Position numbers and translations under genes: made by a program
In this document: piece by piece, positions 7,654 to 16,700 of the stretch
Numbering within the stretch: position 1 is the stretch's first letter
Layout: every line of letters starts with the position of its first letter
Origin: Streptomyces sp. WAC06614
Lineage (GTDB): Bacteria > Actinomycetota > Actinomycetes > Streptomycetales > Streptomycetaceae
Direction: 5' to 3'
Length of the DNA stretch: 38,977 nucleotides
Assembly (NCBI RefSeq): GCF_003949795.1
Contig: NZ_RPRY01000032.1
Span: 1-38,977, forward strand
Notes under the pieces: generated by a model
Database searches by the model: none
Told to the model about the DNA's origin: nothing
Seen by the model: the letters and a program-made list of their open reading frames with translations, nothing else

Positions 7654-8844
7654 ATGGGACTCGATGGGCGGCTGCGCGCCGTGGTGAGCCTCGCGCAGGC
7701 CATGGCGGCGGCCCGCACCCCGCAGGAGAGCGTGCGGGCGGCCGCCCGGGGGGCGCGCAGGGCCATGGACGGGTCGTTCGCCGCGATCTCCGCCTGGGAG
7801 CGCGAGCACGGGCGGCTGCGGGTGCTCGTCAACGAGGGTGAGCGGCGGGCCGGCGAGGAGGAGTTCCCCGCCGACGAGTCCTATCCGGTGCACGACTTCC
7901 CCGAGATCACCGAGTTCCTGCACGAGCTGTGGGTCGGCGGGGGCGGCCCGCACGCCTGGGTGGAGAGCGTCGGCGACGCCCGCCCGGGGCGGCGCGGCGA
8001 GACCCTGCGCCGGCGCGGCCGCGGCACCTGTGTCGTCGCGCCGCTGGTGCTCAGCGGACGGGCCTGGGGCGAGCTCTACGTCGCCCGGGACGAGGGCCTG
8101 CCCGACTTCGACGAGGAGGACGCGGAGTTCGCCGCCGTCCTCGGCGCCGTCGTGGCTGCCGGCCTCGCGCAGAACGAGCGGCTGGCCGAGGCCCGCCGGC
8201 TGGCCTTCACCGATCCGCTCACGGGCCTGGCCAACCGCCGCGCCGTCGACGTCCGCCTCGACGAGGCCCTGGAGGAGCACCGGGCCACGGGCGCGGTGGT
8301 GAGCCTGGTCGTCTGCGACCTCAACGGGCTCAAACGGGTCAACGACACCCTCGGCCACGCCACCGGCGACCGCCTCCTGGAACGCTTCGGCTCGGTGCTC
8401 AGCCGGTGCGGCGCGATGCTGCCCGGGGCCCTGGCCGCCCGCCTCGGCGGGGACGAGTTCTGCCTGCTCAGCGTGGGCCCGTCGGCCGACGAGGTGGTGC
8501 GGGTGACCGAGGAGCTGTGTACCCGGGCGGCCGGGCTGGAACTGGGCGACGGGGTGGCCTGCGGGGTCGCCTCCACCGGCGACGACATCGGCACCGTGAA
8601 GTCCTCCCGCCGGCTGTTCCGGCTGGCCGACGCCGCCCAGTACAAGGCGAAGGCCGCCCGCTCGCCCGGGCCGGTGGTCGCCGGCCGGGACACCGCCGTG
8701 GTGCGCCTGGCGGACGCCCCCCAGCCCGGCACGGGCGAACGCCGCCGCTTCCGCGGCCGGGGCACCGGCGAGGGCGGCCCCGGCGGCCGGCCCGAGGATC
8801 ACCCCGGCGGGCACCACGTGACGGACCCCGCGAATTCCCCCTAG
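7654..8844 (+). CDS. GAF-GGDEF diguanylate cyclase
   Basis: 396 residues from ATG 7654; GTG 7651 is an alternative, and neither has a ribosome site, so the message is probably leaderless. An N-terminal GAF-type sensor domain (about 10-175) contains GTCVVAPLVLSGRAWGELYV. The GGDEF domain (about 180-345) begins FTDPLTGLANRRAVD, has the metal/substrate segment CDLNGLKRVNDTLGHATGD, and an intact LGGDEF at 264-269. It should condense two GTP to cyclic di-GMP, the signal that holds Streptomyces in vegetative growth through BldD. The inhibitory RxxD site normally just before GGDEF is replaced by LPGA, so product inhibition there is unlikely. The C-terminal 40 residues are disordered. I recall an orthologue next to hutH in S. 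coelicolor (SCO4931). Confidence 0.9.
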   Translation: MGLDGRLRAVVSLAQAMAAARTPQESVRAAARGARRAMDGSFAAISAWEREHGRLRVLVNEGERRAGEEEFPADESYPVHDFPEITEFLHELWVGGGGPHAWVESVGDARPGRRGETLRRRGRGTCVVAPLVLSGRAWGELYVARDEGLPDFDEEDAEFAAVLGAVVAAGLAQNERLAEARRLAFTDPLTGLANRRAVDVRLDEALEEHRATGAVVSLVVCDLNGLKRVNDTLGHATGDRLLERFGSVLSRCGAMLPGALAARLGGDEFCLLSVGPSADEVVRVTEELCTRAAGLELGDGVACGVASTGDDIGTVKSSRRLFRLADAAQYKAKAARSPGPVVAGRDTAVVRLADAPQPGTGERRRFRGRGTGEGGPGGRPEDHPGGHHVTDPANSP

Positions 8845-8872
8845 TGACATGAAGGGATTCAGTCCGTAGGGT
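8844..8872 (+). promoter_or_regulatory. hutH promoter (GTGACA-N17-TAGGGT)
   Basis: GTGACA at 8844-8849 and TAGGGT at 8867-8872 have an exact 17-base spacer. The -10 ends 7 bases before ATG 8880, predicting a leaderless hutH transcript. Confidence 0.6.
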
Positions 8873-8879
8873 GCTGAAT

Positions 8880-10454
8880 ATGGATATGCACACTGTCGTG
8901 GTGGGGACGTCCGGGACCACCGCCGAGGACGTCATCGCCGTCGCCCGCGGCAACGCACGGGTCGAGCTGTCCGCAGAGGCGTTCGACGCTCTCGCCCGCG
9001 CCCGCGAGATCGTGGATGCGCTGGCCGCCAAGCCCGAACCCGTCTACGGGGTGTCCACCGGCTTCGGTGCCCTGGCGACCCGCCACATCTCGCACGAGCT
9101 GCGCGCCCAGCTCCAGCGCAACATCGTCCGCTCGCACGCCGCGGGCATGGGCCCGCGCGTCGAGCGCGAGGTCGTGCGCGCCCTGATGTTCCTGCGCCTG
9201 AAGACGGTCGCCTCCGGCCACACCGGGGTCCGCCCCGAGGTGGCGCAGACCATGGCCGACCTGCTCAACGCGGGCATCACGCCGGTCGTCCACGAGTACG
9301 GCTCCCTGGGCTGCTCCGGCGACCTCGCCCCGCTGTCGCACTGCGCGCTCGCGCTGATGGGCGAGGGCGACGCCGAGGGCCCCGACGGCACGGTGCGACC
9401 GGCCGGCGAGCTGCTCGCCGAGCACGGCATCGCCCCGGTGGAGCTGCGTGAGAAGGAGGGCCTGGCCCTCCTCAACGGCACCGACGGCATGCTCGGCATG
9501 CTGGTCATGGCCATCGCCGACCTCCAGCGCCTGTACACCTCCGCCGACATCACCGCCGCCCTCTCGCTGGAGGCGCTGCTCGGCACGGACAAGGTGCTCG
9601 CCCCCGAGCTGCACGCCATCCGCCCGCACCCCGGCCAGGGCGCCTCCGCCGCCAACATGGCCGCGGTGCTGAAGGGCTCCGGCCTGACCGGGCACCACCA
9701 GGACGACTCCCCGCGGGTGCAGGACGCCTACTCCATCCGCTGCGCGCCCCAGGTGGCCGGTGCCGGCCGCGACACCCTCGCGCACGCCGCGCTCGTCGCC
9801 TCCCGCGAGCTGGCCTCCGCCGTCGACAACCCCGTCGTGCTGCCTGGGGGCACCTCCCAGGCCGACGGCTCTGGGGGAGGACGGGTGGAGTCCAACGGCA
9901 ACTTCCACGGTGCGCCCGTCGCCTACGTCCTGGACTTCCTCGCCATCGCCGCCGCCGACCTCGGCTCCATCGCCGAGCGCCGCACCGACCGGCTGCTGGA
10001 CAAGAACCGCAGCCACGGCCTGCCGCCGTTCCTCGCCGACGACGCGGGCGTCGACTCCGGTCTGATGATCGCCCAGTACACGCAGGCCGCGCTGGTCAGC
10101 GAGATGAAGCGGCTGGCCGTGCCGGCCTCGGCCGACTCCATCCCGTCCTCGGCCATGCAGGAGGACCACGTCTCCATGGGCTGGTCCGCCGCCCGCAAGC
10201 TGCGCACGGCGATCGACAACCTGACCCGGATCGTCGCCATCGAGCTCTACGCCGCCACCCGCGCGATCGAGCTGCGCACCGGGCTGGTCCCGGCCCCGGC
10301 CAGCCGGGCCGCCATCGACGCCGCCCGCGCGGCGGGCGTGCAGGGCCCCGGCCCGGACCGGTTCCTGGCCCCCGACCTGGCCGCCGCCGACGCGTTCATC
10401 CGTTCGGGTGCTCTCGTCGACGCGGTGGAGCCGGTCACCGGGCCGCTCGCCTGA
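8880..10454 (+). CDS. hutH: Histidine ammonia-lyase
   Basis: 524 residues from ATG 8880 (MDMHTVVVGTSGTT). GTG 8871 upstream is rejected because the promoter -10 overlaps it. The autocatalytic MIO prosthetic group forms in GSLGCSGDLAPLSH; the triad is Cys-Ser-Gly rather than the common Ala-Ser-Gly, as I recall for Streptomyces enzymes. Other signatures are VYGVSTGFGAL near the start, SNGNFHGAPVAY and SAMQEDHVSMGW. The enzyme deaminates histidine to urocanate, the first step of histidine use. It is about 10 residues longer than Streptomyces relatives because codons 323-334 (GGTSQADGSGGG) come from a palindromic repeat inserted in the loop between VDNPVVLP and RVESNGNFHG. The frame is intact, so the enzyme is probably active. 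Confidence 0.96.
   Translation: MDMHTVVVGTSGTTAEDVIAVARGNARVELSAEAFDALARAREIVDALAAKPEPVYGVSTGFGALATRHISHELRAQLQRNIVRSHAAGMGPRVEREVVRALMFLRLKTVASGHTGVRPEVAQTMADLLNAGITPVVHEYGSLGCSGDLAPLSHCALALMGEGDAEGPDGTVRPAGELLAEHGIAPVELREKEGLALLNGTDGMLGMLVMAIADLQRLYTSADITAALSLEALLGTDKVLAPELHAIRPHPGQGASAANMAAVLKGSGLTGHHQDDSPRVQDAYSIRCAPQVAGAGRDTLAHAALVASRELASAVDNPVVLPGGTSQADGSGGGRVESNGNFHGAPVAYVLDFLAIAAADLGSIAERRTDRLLDKNRSHGLPPFLADDAGVDSGLMIAQYTQAALVSEMKRLAVPASADSIPSSAMQEDHVSMGWSAARKLRTAIDNLTRIVAIELYAATRAIELRTGLVPAPASRAAIDAARAAGVQGPGPDRFLAPDLAAADAFIRSGALVDAVEPVTGPLA
9844..9880 (+). repeat. Small palindromic repeat inserted in hutH
   Basis: The segment reads CTGGGGGCACCTCCCAG, then a short GCC-GAC-GGC hairpin core, then CTGGGGGAGG. 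CCTCCCAG pairs with CTGGGGGAGG across the core. This matches my memory of a dispersed Streptomyces repeat family usually found between genes. Here it adds residues to HutH without breaking the frame. Confidence 0.6.
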
Positions 10455-10512
10455 TCCACGCGAGGCGACCGGAACGGATACGGAAGCCCGGCCGAACGCC
10501 CGGCGAACGTGA

Positions 10513-10548
10513 CGCAGGGCCGCACCCGGAACCGGGTGCGGCCCTGCG
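10513..10548. terminator. Bidirectional terminator between hutH and the sortase substrate gene
   Basis: A perfect 17-bp stem (10513-10529 with 10532-10548) around AA lies between two converging genes, 58 bases after the hutH stop and 7 bases beyond the end of the minus-strand gene. Confidence 0.85.
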
Positions 10549-10555
10549 GCGTGTC

Positions 10556-10864
10556 CTACAGGCTGCGCGCCCGGCGGGCCGAGAAGACCACGAAGCCGGC
10601 CCCGATGCCGAGGCAGACCGTGCCGCCCAGGACGTAGGGAGTGGTGTCCACCCCGCCGGTGTCGGCAAGTGTGAGCTGCGTCCCGGTGGTCGCCCCGGCG
10701 GTCTGCGGGGCGCTCGCGACACCCACCGCGTCCGCCGCGACGGGCGCCCCGCCGGACGCCGGGGCGGGCGCGGGCGCGGTGGCATTGGCCGAGGGGACGA
10801 ACCACAGGGCGCCGAGGAGGGTGGTCGCTCCGAGTGCGGTGAGCAGCGGTCGGCGTCCGGACAC
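10556..10864 (-). CDS. Small secreted protein with LAXTG sortase signal
   Basis: 102 residues from GTG 10864, with an AAGGGGG ribosome site. A signal peptide (RRPLLTALGATTLLGALWFV, cleavage near SANA-TA) is followed by an alanine/proline-rich stretch, then LADTG at about 68-72. A hydrophobic helix (YVLGGTVCLGIGAGFVVFS) and a basic tail ARRARSL complete the signal. LAXTG is the preference of class E sortases, which anchor long chaplins and other proteins to the Streptomyces wall. The mature region is under 40 residues and has no recognisable domain, so it may be a wall-linked peptide or spacer. No sortase gene is in the window. Confidence 0.8.
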   Translation of the reverse strand: MSGRRPLLTALGATTLLGALWFVPSANATAPAPAPASGGAPVAADAVGVASAPQTAGATTGTQLTLADTGGVDTTPYVLGGTVCLGIGAGFVVFSARRARSL

Positions 10865-10972
10865 GGTGCGATCCCCCTTGTGGCAGCAGCGAATTGGCCG
10901 TGTGCGCCGATGCTAAGGGAAAGGGGCGGGTCGCGGGAAAGCAGGGACCGGTTCACCCTTACTCTCCGTCGT

Positions 10973-11317
10973 ATGAACGCTGACGAGACATCACGGTACG
11001 TACGACTTCGGGTGGATTTGGTGCTGGAGGTCCAGGAGGCCGACGCACTCACCGGAGCCGCCCTGGAGCGCATCGCGGCGGACGAGTTCATGCCGCAGGA
11101 GGAGCGCGCCCACGCCGAGGCGGCCGTGCGCGAGGACGACTCCGAGGCCCTGGCCTACCTCGTCGACCCCACCGATCTGATCGTCGACGTGCCCGGAGTC
11201 GAACTCGCCCAGGCCTCCTGGAGCACGGAATCGGTCGAATACGACCCCGAGTCCATGGAGTGGGAGCTGGACGAGGAAGATGGGGTCTTCGACGAAAAGG
11301 AGGACGACAGCGCCTGA
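10973..11317 (+). CDS. Acidic conserved protein of unknown function
   Basis: 114 residues from ATG 10973 (MNADETSRYVRLRVDLVLEV). No ribosome site precedes the ATG, but TACTCT (10960-10965) lies 7 bases upstream, so the transcript is probably leaderless; a 31-codon upstream extension is rejected on that basis. The protein is strongly acidic, ending in a run rich in Glu and Asp (ELDEEDGVFDEKEDDSA), with no cysteines, membrane segment or motif I recognise. It may be a conserved actinomycete protein; I assign no function. The downstream transpeptidase gene starts 144 bases later on the same strand. Confidence 0.7.
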   Translation: MNADETSRYVRLRVDLVLEVQEADALTGAALERIAADEFMPQEERAHAEAAVREDDSEALAYLVDPTDLIVDVPGVELAQASWSTESVEYDPESMEWELDEEDGVFDEKEDDSA

Positions 11318-11461
11318 CCGTGGGGTGTCCCACATCCGAAGAAGATGTGGAACCGAATCGCCGCGTACACGCGTTGTCAACGTCGAGGCGGGGGGCCGTG
11401 CCCCCTGCCGGACCGTGCCCGGGACGGGAGCCCCGGGTTCCCGGCAACGATGGAGTGGCGT

Positions 11462-12718
11462 GTGAGGACGGACAGCAGGCGGCGCAGGAGGGCCCTCGCG
11501 GTCACGTCCGCCGTGCTCGGCGGCGTACTGGTGCTGGCGGGATGCGGCGGCGACGACGGCGACAAGGCCAAGGGCGGTGACGGCAGCAAGTCGCAGGCGG
11601 ACGTCGACGCGGCGGCGGCCAAGGACGCCTCCAAGGCCAAGATCACCGTCGCCACCAAGGACGGCGCCACCAACGTCGGCCTCAACGACGCGGCCACCGT
11701 GCAGGTCACCGACGGCACGCTGACCCAGGTCGAGCTCAAGAGCGCCGAGGGCGGCAGCGTCCCGGGCAAGATAGCCGCGGACGGCAAGAGCTGGAAGCCG
11801 GACACCGCCCTCAAGCGCTCCACCAAGTACACCCTGTCGGTCACCGCCAAGGACGCGTCGGGCCGCGAGGCGCACGAGAACTCCTCGTTCACCACCGTCT
11901 CGCCCGAGAACAGCTTCATCGGCTCCTTCACGCCCGAGGACGGCTCCACCGTCGGCGTCGGCATGCCCGTGTCGATCACCTTCAGCAAGCCGATCAAGGA
12001 CAAGAAGGCCGTCCAGTCGGCGATCAACGTGACCTCCAGCAGCGGTCAGGAGGTCGTCGGCCACTGGTTCAACGAGCAGCGCCTGGACTTCCGCCCCGAG
12101 AACTACTGGAACGCCAACTCCACGGTCACCATGGCCATGAAGCTCGACGGCGTCCAGGGCGCTCCCGGCGTCGTCGGCGTCCAGAACAAGACCGTCACCT
12201 TCAAGATCGGCCGCTCGCAGGTCTCCACCGTCGACGCCAAGACCAAGAAGATGACCGTCACCCGCGACGGCCAGGTCCTCAAGACCATCCCGATCTCCGC
12301 GGGCTCGCCCGAGAACCCGACGTACAACGGCCAGATGGTGATCTCCGAGAAGTTCAAGGAGACCCGGATGAACGGCGCCACCGTCGGCTTCACCGACAAC
12401 GACGGCAAGGGCGAGTACGACATCAAGGACGTCCCGCACGCCATGCGGCTGTCCACCTCGGGCACCTTCATCCACGGCAACTACTGGGGCGCCAAGTCGA
12501 TCTTCGGTAGCGTCAACACCAGCCACGGCTGTGTGGGCCTGAGCGACACCAAGGGCGCCGGCGACCCGAACACGGCCGCCGCCTGGTTCTACGACAACTC
12601 CCTCATCGGCGACGTCGTCACCGTGGTCAACTCGCCCGACAAGCAGATCAAGCCCGACAACGGCCTCAACGGCTGGAACATGAGCTGGGCCGACTGGAAG
12701 GCCGGCTCCGCCGTCTGA
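11462..12718 (+). CDS. L,D-transpeptidase lipoprotein with Ig-like domains
   Basis: 418 residues from GTG 11462, which has a GGAG ribosome site; an in-frame ATG at 11450 has none. The N-terminus has a twin-basic run (RRRRRALAV), a hydrophobic segment and a lipobox VLAGC, so the protein is membrane-anchored outside the cell. Two Ig-like domains (about 60-230) contain TITFSKPIKDKKAVQSA. The YkuD catalytic domain (about 235-370) contains FIHGNYWG and the catalytic NTSHGCVGLSD with the active cysteine. It should form 3-3 cross-links in peptidoglycan using tetrapeptide stems, as LdtMt2-type enzymes do. The C-terminal helix region (NGWNMSWADWKAG) is typical of this subgroup. All catalytic residues are present. 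Confidence 0.93.
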   Translation: MRTDSRRRRRALAVTSAVLGGVLVLAGCGGDDGDKAKGGDGSKSQADVDAAAAKDASKAKITVATKDGATNVGLNDAATVQVTDGTLTQVELKSAEGGSVPGKIAADGKSWKPDTALKRSTKYTLSVTAKDASGREAHENSSFTTVSPENSFIGSFTPEDGSTVGVGMPVSITFSKPIKDKKAVQSAINVTSSSGQEVVGHWFNEQRLDFRPENYWNANSTVTMAMKLDGVQGAPGVVGVQNKTVTFKIGRSQVSTVDAKTKKMTVTRDGQVLKTIPISAGSPENPTYNGQMVISEKFKETRMNGATVGFTDNDGKGEYDIKDVPHAMRLSTSGTFIHGNYWGAKSIFGSVNTSHGCVGLSDTKGAGDPNTAAAWFYDNSLIGDVVTVVNSPDKQIKPDNGLNGWNMSWADWKAGSAV

Positions 12719-12722
12719 CCCC

Positions 12723-12742
12723 CGGCGCCGACGCCGGCGCCG
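12723..12742 (+). terminator. Hairpin after the L,D-transpeptidase gene
   Basis: An 8-bp stem (CGGCGCCG / CGGCGCCG) with a 4-base loop begins 5 bases after the stop codon. Confidence 0.5.
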
Positions 12743-12830
12743 CCCCATGCGCACTCCGTCCGGCCCGCCCGGTCGCCCCACCGCCGAAAAGGCACGGGGC
12801 GGCCGGGCGGGCCGCACTAGTGTCCGGAGC

Positions 12831-13793
12831 ATGGACATCACCGTGCTCCCCGCGACCCCCACCGACGCCGACGTCGACGCCTGGCGGTCCGTGCTGACCG
12901 ACGCCCTGGCCACCGACCAGCCGCAGCTCCCCGCCCCCTCCCGGGTGGAGGTCGCCGGCCGGATCCAGGTCGACCCGGCCCGCGGGCGCGCCGTCCGCTG
13001 GGCCTGCCCCGACGGGGTCGCGGCCCTGCTGCTCTTCTCCGACGAGGGCAACCGGCACACCGCCTACCTCGACGTCCTCGCCGTACGGCCCGCGGCCCGC
13101 CGGCGCGGGACCGGTACCGCGCTGTGGGAGCGGGTGCGTGCCGCACTCCTCGCGGACGGCCGCACCACCGTCGGCACGATGATCGACACCGACGGACCCG
13201 GCGAGGCCTTCGCCCGCGCCCTCGGCTTCACCAACGCCCTCCCGATGGGCTGGTACGTCCAGGAGGTCCCGGCCGACCCCGGCACGGTCACCGTCCCCGA
13301 CACCCCCGGCTACACCCTCGTCGCCTGGTCCGGCCTGGTCCCCGACCACCTCGCCCGGGCGCTGGCCGTCGCCCACGACGCCATGGAGGACGCGCCCGCC
13401 GGCGAACTGGAGGAACGCACCCCCGCCTGGACCCCGGAGCGACTGCGGGCCGTCCAGCAGCTCGTCCTCGACCGCGGCGGCGAACTGCTCACCGTGGCCG
13501 CTATGACCCCCGACGGCGAGGTCGCCGCCTACACCGAGCTCATGTTCCCCGACCCGGCCGCCGCCCGCGCGATCCAGTACGACACCGTCGTCGTCCCGGC
13601 CCACCGCGGGCGACGCCTCGGCCGGGCGGTCAAGCTCCGGATGCTCGCCACGGCGCGCGCCGGCCACCCCGCCCTGCGGCAGATCGCCACCACCGTGGCC
13701 GACGAGAACGCGCCCATGCTGGCCGTCAACACCGCCCTGGGCTACGTACGCGAGCGCGGGGCGGCGTACTACCAGCTCAGCCTGGAGCCGTAG
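12831..13793 (+). CDS. Tandem GNAT-family acetyltransferase
   Basis: 320 residues from ATG 12831 (MDITVLPATPTDADVDAWRS). No good ribosome site is present; TAGTGT (12818-12823) ends 7 bases upstream, so the message may be leaderless. Two GNAT folds are visible: the first with [20 protein letters not shown] (acetyl-CoA loop R-R-x-G-x-G) at about 82-100, the second with VVVPAHRGRRLGRAVKLRML near 253-272, followed by NAPMLAVNTALGY. This double arrangement resembles mycothiol synthase-like and antibiotic-modifying GNATs, but the substrate is not evident and MshD itself is not claimed. Its last 17 bases overlap the end of the convergent ATPase-glycosyltransferase gene. Confidence 0.85.
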   Translation: MDITVLPATPTDADVDAWRSVLTDALATDQPQLPAPSRVEVAGRIQVDPARGRAVRWACPDGVAALLLFSDEGNRHTAYLDVLAVRPAARRRGTGTALWERVRAALLADGRTTVGTMIDTDGPGEAFARALGFTNALPMGWYVQEVPADPGTVTVPDTPGYTLVAWSGLVPDHLARALAVAHDAMEDAPAGELEERTPAWTPERLRAVQQLVLDRGGELLTVAAMTPDGEVAAYTELMFPDPAAARAIQYDTVVVPAHRGRRLGRAVKLRMLATARAGHPALRQIATTVADENAPMLAVNTALGYVRERGAAYYQLSLEP

Positions 13794-16700
13794 CCGCCCC
13801 GGCGCCCGCGGCCGGGGCCCCGCCCGGCTCCCCGACCCCGTCCGCGTCCGGCGGCGGGGGCGGGCCGGGGACCTCGGCGAGCAGGGTACGGGCCGCACGG
13901 GCCCAGGTGATCCGCCCCGCCAGGAACGCCCGCAGCTCCGCCACCTCGCGGAACGCGCCCTCCCGGTTGCGCAGCACCCGGTCCACCGCCCGCGCCCAGC
14001 GGTCGCCGTCCTTCTCCACGTTGCCGGACATCGGCACGATGAACCGGGCCGCCGTCTCCACGTCGAGCACCTGGCGCAGCAGGTCGGCCAGCCCGCTCTC
14101 GGAGCTGACCAGCACCGGCACGCCCGCCGCGATCGCCTCCACGCCGACCAGCCCGAACCCCTCCGCCCGGGACGGTACGAGGACCAGGCTGGCGGCGTCC
14201 AGGTCGTGCACGATGTCCTCCTGGTCGGCCGAGTACGGCCGGACCACCACCTTCAGGCCGGTCTCCGCCGCCAGCTCGGTCAGGGCCGAGTGCTGGGCGT
14301 CGGCGGTGTCCGCCGGAGCGCCGCGGACCACCAGGGTGAACGCCGGCAGACCGTCGTCCCGGAGATAGGTGGCGACCTGGCCGCAGGCCGCCGCCGCCAG
14401 GTCCAGCCCCTTGAGCCGCTCGTCCTCCGCCCGCCCGAACAGCAGTACCCGCAGCCGCCCGCCGGGCGGCGTGCGCGGCCCGGCCTCCCCCTCGGACGGG
14501 CCGGCCGGCCGGGGGTCACCCGGACCGGGGTCGAAGCCGGGGTCCACCCGCAGCGGCTCGGGTACGCCGGCGAACTCGGGCAGGAACAGCTCGTGCAGCC
14601 GCGGCCCCACGGCCACCGCCCGGTGGGCGCTGCGGCCCAGCGCCCGCTCCAGCCCGGTGCGTTCGGCGGCCCGCGCCGCCGCGCCCCGCTCCCGGTCGGG
14701 CTTGTACCACTCGATCTCGTCCGGGGCCATGTGCACGAAGTGCAGCCGGCGGGCCCTGGGGAAGAAGTCCTCGGCCAGGCGGCGCGCGGCCGGCCCGGTG
14801 ATCCGGCTGTGCCCCACCACCAGGTCCACCACCGTGCCCGCCGGCAGCAGCTGCGGCCGCGCGCTCAGCCGCATGGCGTCCGACTCGCCGGGCCGGCGCG
14901 GCGCCGGGAGCAGCGTCACCCCGACCGCGCGGGCCGCCGCGGCCTCCTCGGCGGAGGCGGCCAGCACCACGCAGTACACCTGGGCGCCGGCGGCGGCCAG
15001 GGCGGCGCACAGGTTGCGGTTGAAGGTGCTCAGGCCGCCGTGGGCGGAGGACCATTCGGTGGCGACCGCCAGCACCACGGGGCTGCGGCGGGGACTGCCG
15101 TCCCCGGGCCCCTGGCCGTCCCCGGGCGCCCCGCCGCCCGCGGGCACGCCGCCGTCACCGGTGGGTGGCGGCTGCGCCGTTGCGCCGTGGGGGCCGGAGC
15201 CGTCGTGCGGCTGCGGGTCGTACGGGGCCGGGCGCGCAGTTCCCCGCGCCCCTGAGGAGGCGGTGCTCCGGTCGGAGGCGGCCGGCCCTGCGGGGGCGCT
15301 GCGGTCGGAGGCGGGCGCTGAGGGGGCGGAGGTGGCCGGCCCTGCGGGAGTGCTGGGGGTCAGGACGGTGCGGGCGCGGTGGATCGCGGCGACCACGTCC
15401 ACGTGTTGTTCCTCGCGCAGGGCCGGGACGGCCTCCGGCGCGTCCGGGTCCGGGAGGTGCAGATAGTCCACGGTGAAGCCGCCCAGTGCCTGGCCGGCCA
15501 GGGCGCTCAGGTCCTCGGCGGCCCGGGCGAGATGGTCCAGGGCCTCCGCCCGGCGGCCCGTCAGCAGGCAGGCCATCGCCAGGTTGTAGCGGCTCAGCGC
15601 CCGCTCCTTGGGGTCCTGGCCGGCCAGGTCCACCGCCCGCCCGGCCCACTCCAGGGCCTCGTACGCACCACCGGTGGCCAGGCACACGTACGCCAGGTCG
15701 TTGGCCTGCTCCCAGCCCGGCGCCAGCTCGAAGGACTCCCTCAGGTGGCCGCGGGCCGCCGGGACGTCCCCGGCGTCGTACGCGGCGTACCCGGCCTGGA
15801 GGTGGTTGGCGGCCAGCTCGGCCCGCAGCGGCCCGGTGGCCCACCGGAACCACTCCGTCGCCGGCCAGATGTCCGCCAGCGGGATCCGCACCCGCTCCGC
15901 GGTCAGCTCGCCGCCGAGCCCGGCGATCCGCTCGGCCGCCGCCTGGAAGGCGGTGCCGAGCCGGGCCCCTTCGTGGTCGGCCGCGTAGAGCCAGCGCTGC
16001 ACGCTGTGCGCGCCGAACGAGCAGGTCACGGCGATCAGGTCCAGCGCCCGCGGCTGCCCCGCCGACAGGATCGCCGCGTGCAGGAAGTTGATGTGCGGGG
16101 CGGCGTCCGGCCCCTGGAGCCACTGTTCGCGCAACGCCCGCACCGCCGCGTCGACATGGCCGCGGTCCACCCCGTGGCAGCAGGTCGGGAAGATCCGCAG
16201 CGGCGGGGTCGCCAGCTCCTCCAGCAACGCCAGCAGCCGGTTGACCAGCAGCGCCCGGGCCGTGCCCCGGCCCGCGAGCTGGGGGTGGGCGCCGTCCCCG
16301 AGCCGGCCCACCGTCCACAGCCGTACGTACATCTCGTCGAACAGCTCGGTCTCCACCGCGAACCGGACGACGTCCCCCTGCGCGAGCACCCCCGCCGCCA
16401 CCAGGTCCGCCCGGCACCGGTCGTACCGCTCCCGGGTGATCTCGGGCTCGGCGGTCATGCAGTACGCGAACCAGGCCTCGTCGGCGGTGGCGTGGCCGAG
16501 CGCGGAGGCCAGCACGTTGAACGCGATCAGCTCGGTGCGCTCCATCGCGCGCACCGCGCGGATCAGCGGCCGGTCCAGGTCCCGGCCGGACTCCAGCCGG
16601 GTCCGGATCCCGTCGAGCACGTCGGAGGTGAGCAGCATGCCCGGTGCCTCGCCGCGCTGCCAGCGGGCGAACATCTCGTGGCAGTAGAGCTGGATCTCGT

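Noticed and set aside
8859..10805. Long minus-strand frame opposite hutH
   Set aside because: No similarity to any family and no ribosome site; the hutH frame is unambiguous.
12831..13793. Calling the double-GNAT protein mycothiol synthase (MshD)
   Set aside because: The tandem GNAT layout is similar, but I see no residues that decide for MshD, and the closeness of mca in the window is about 19 kb away.
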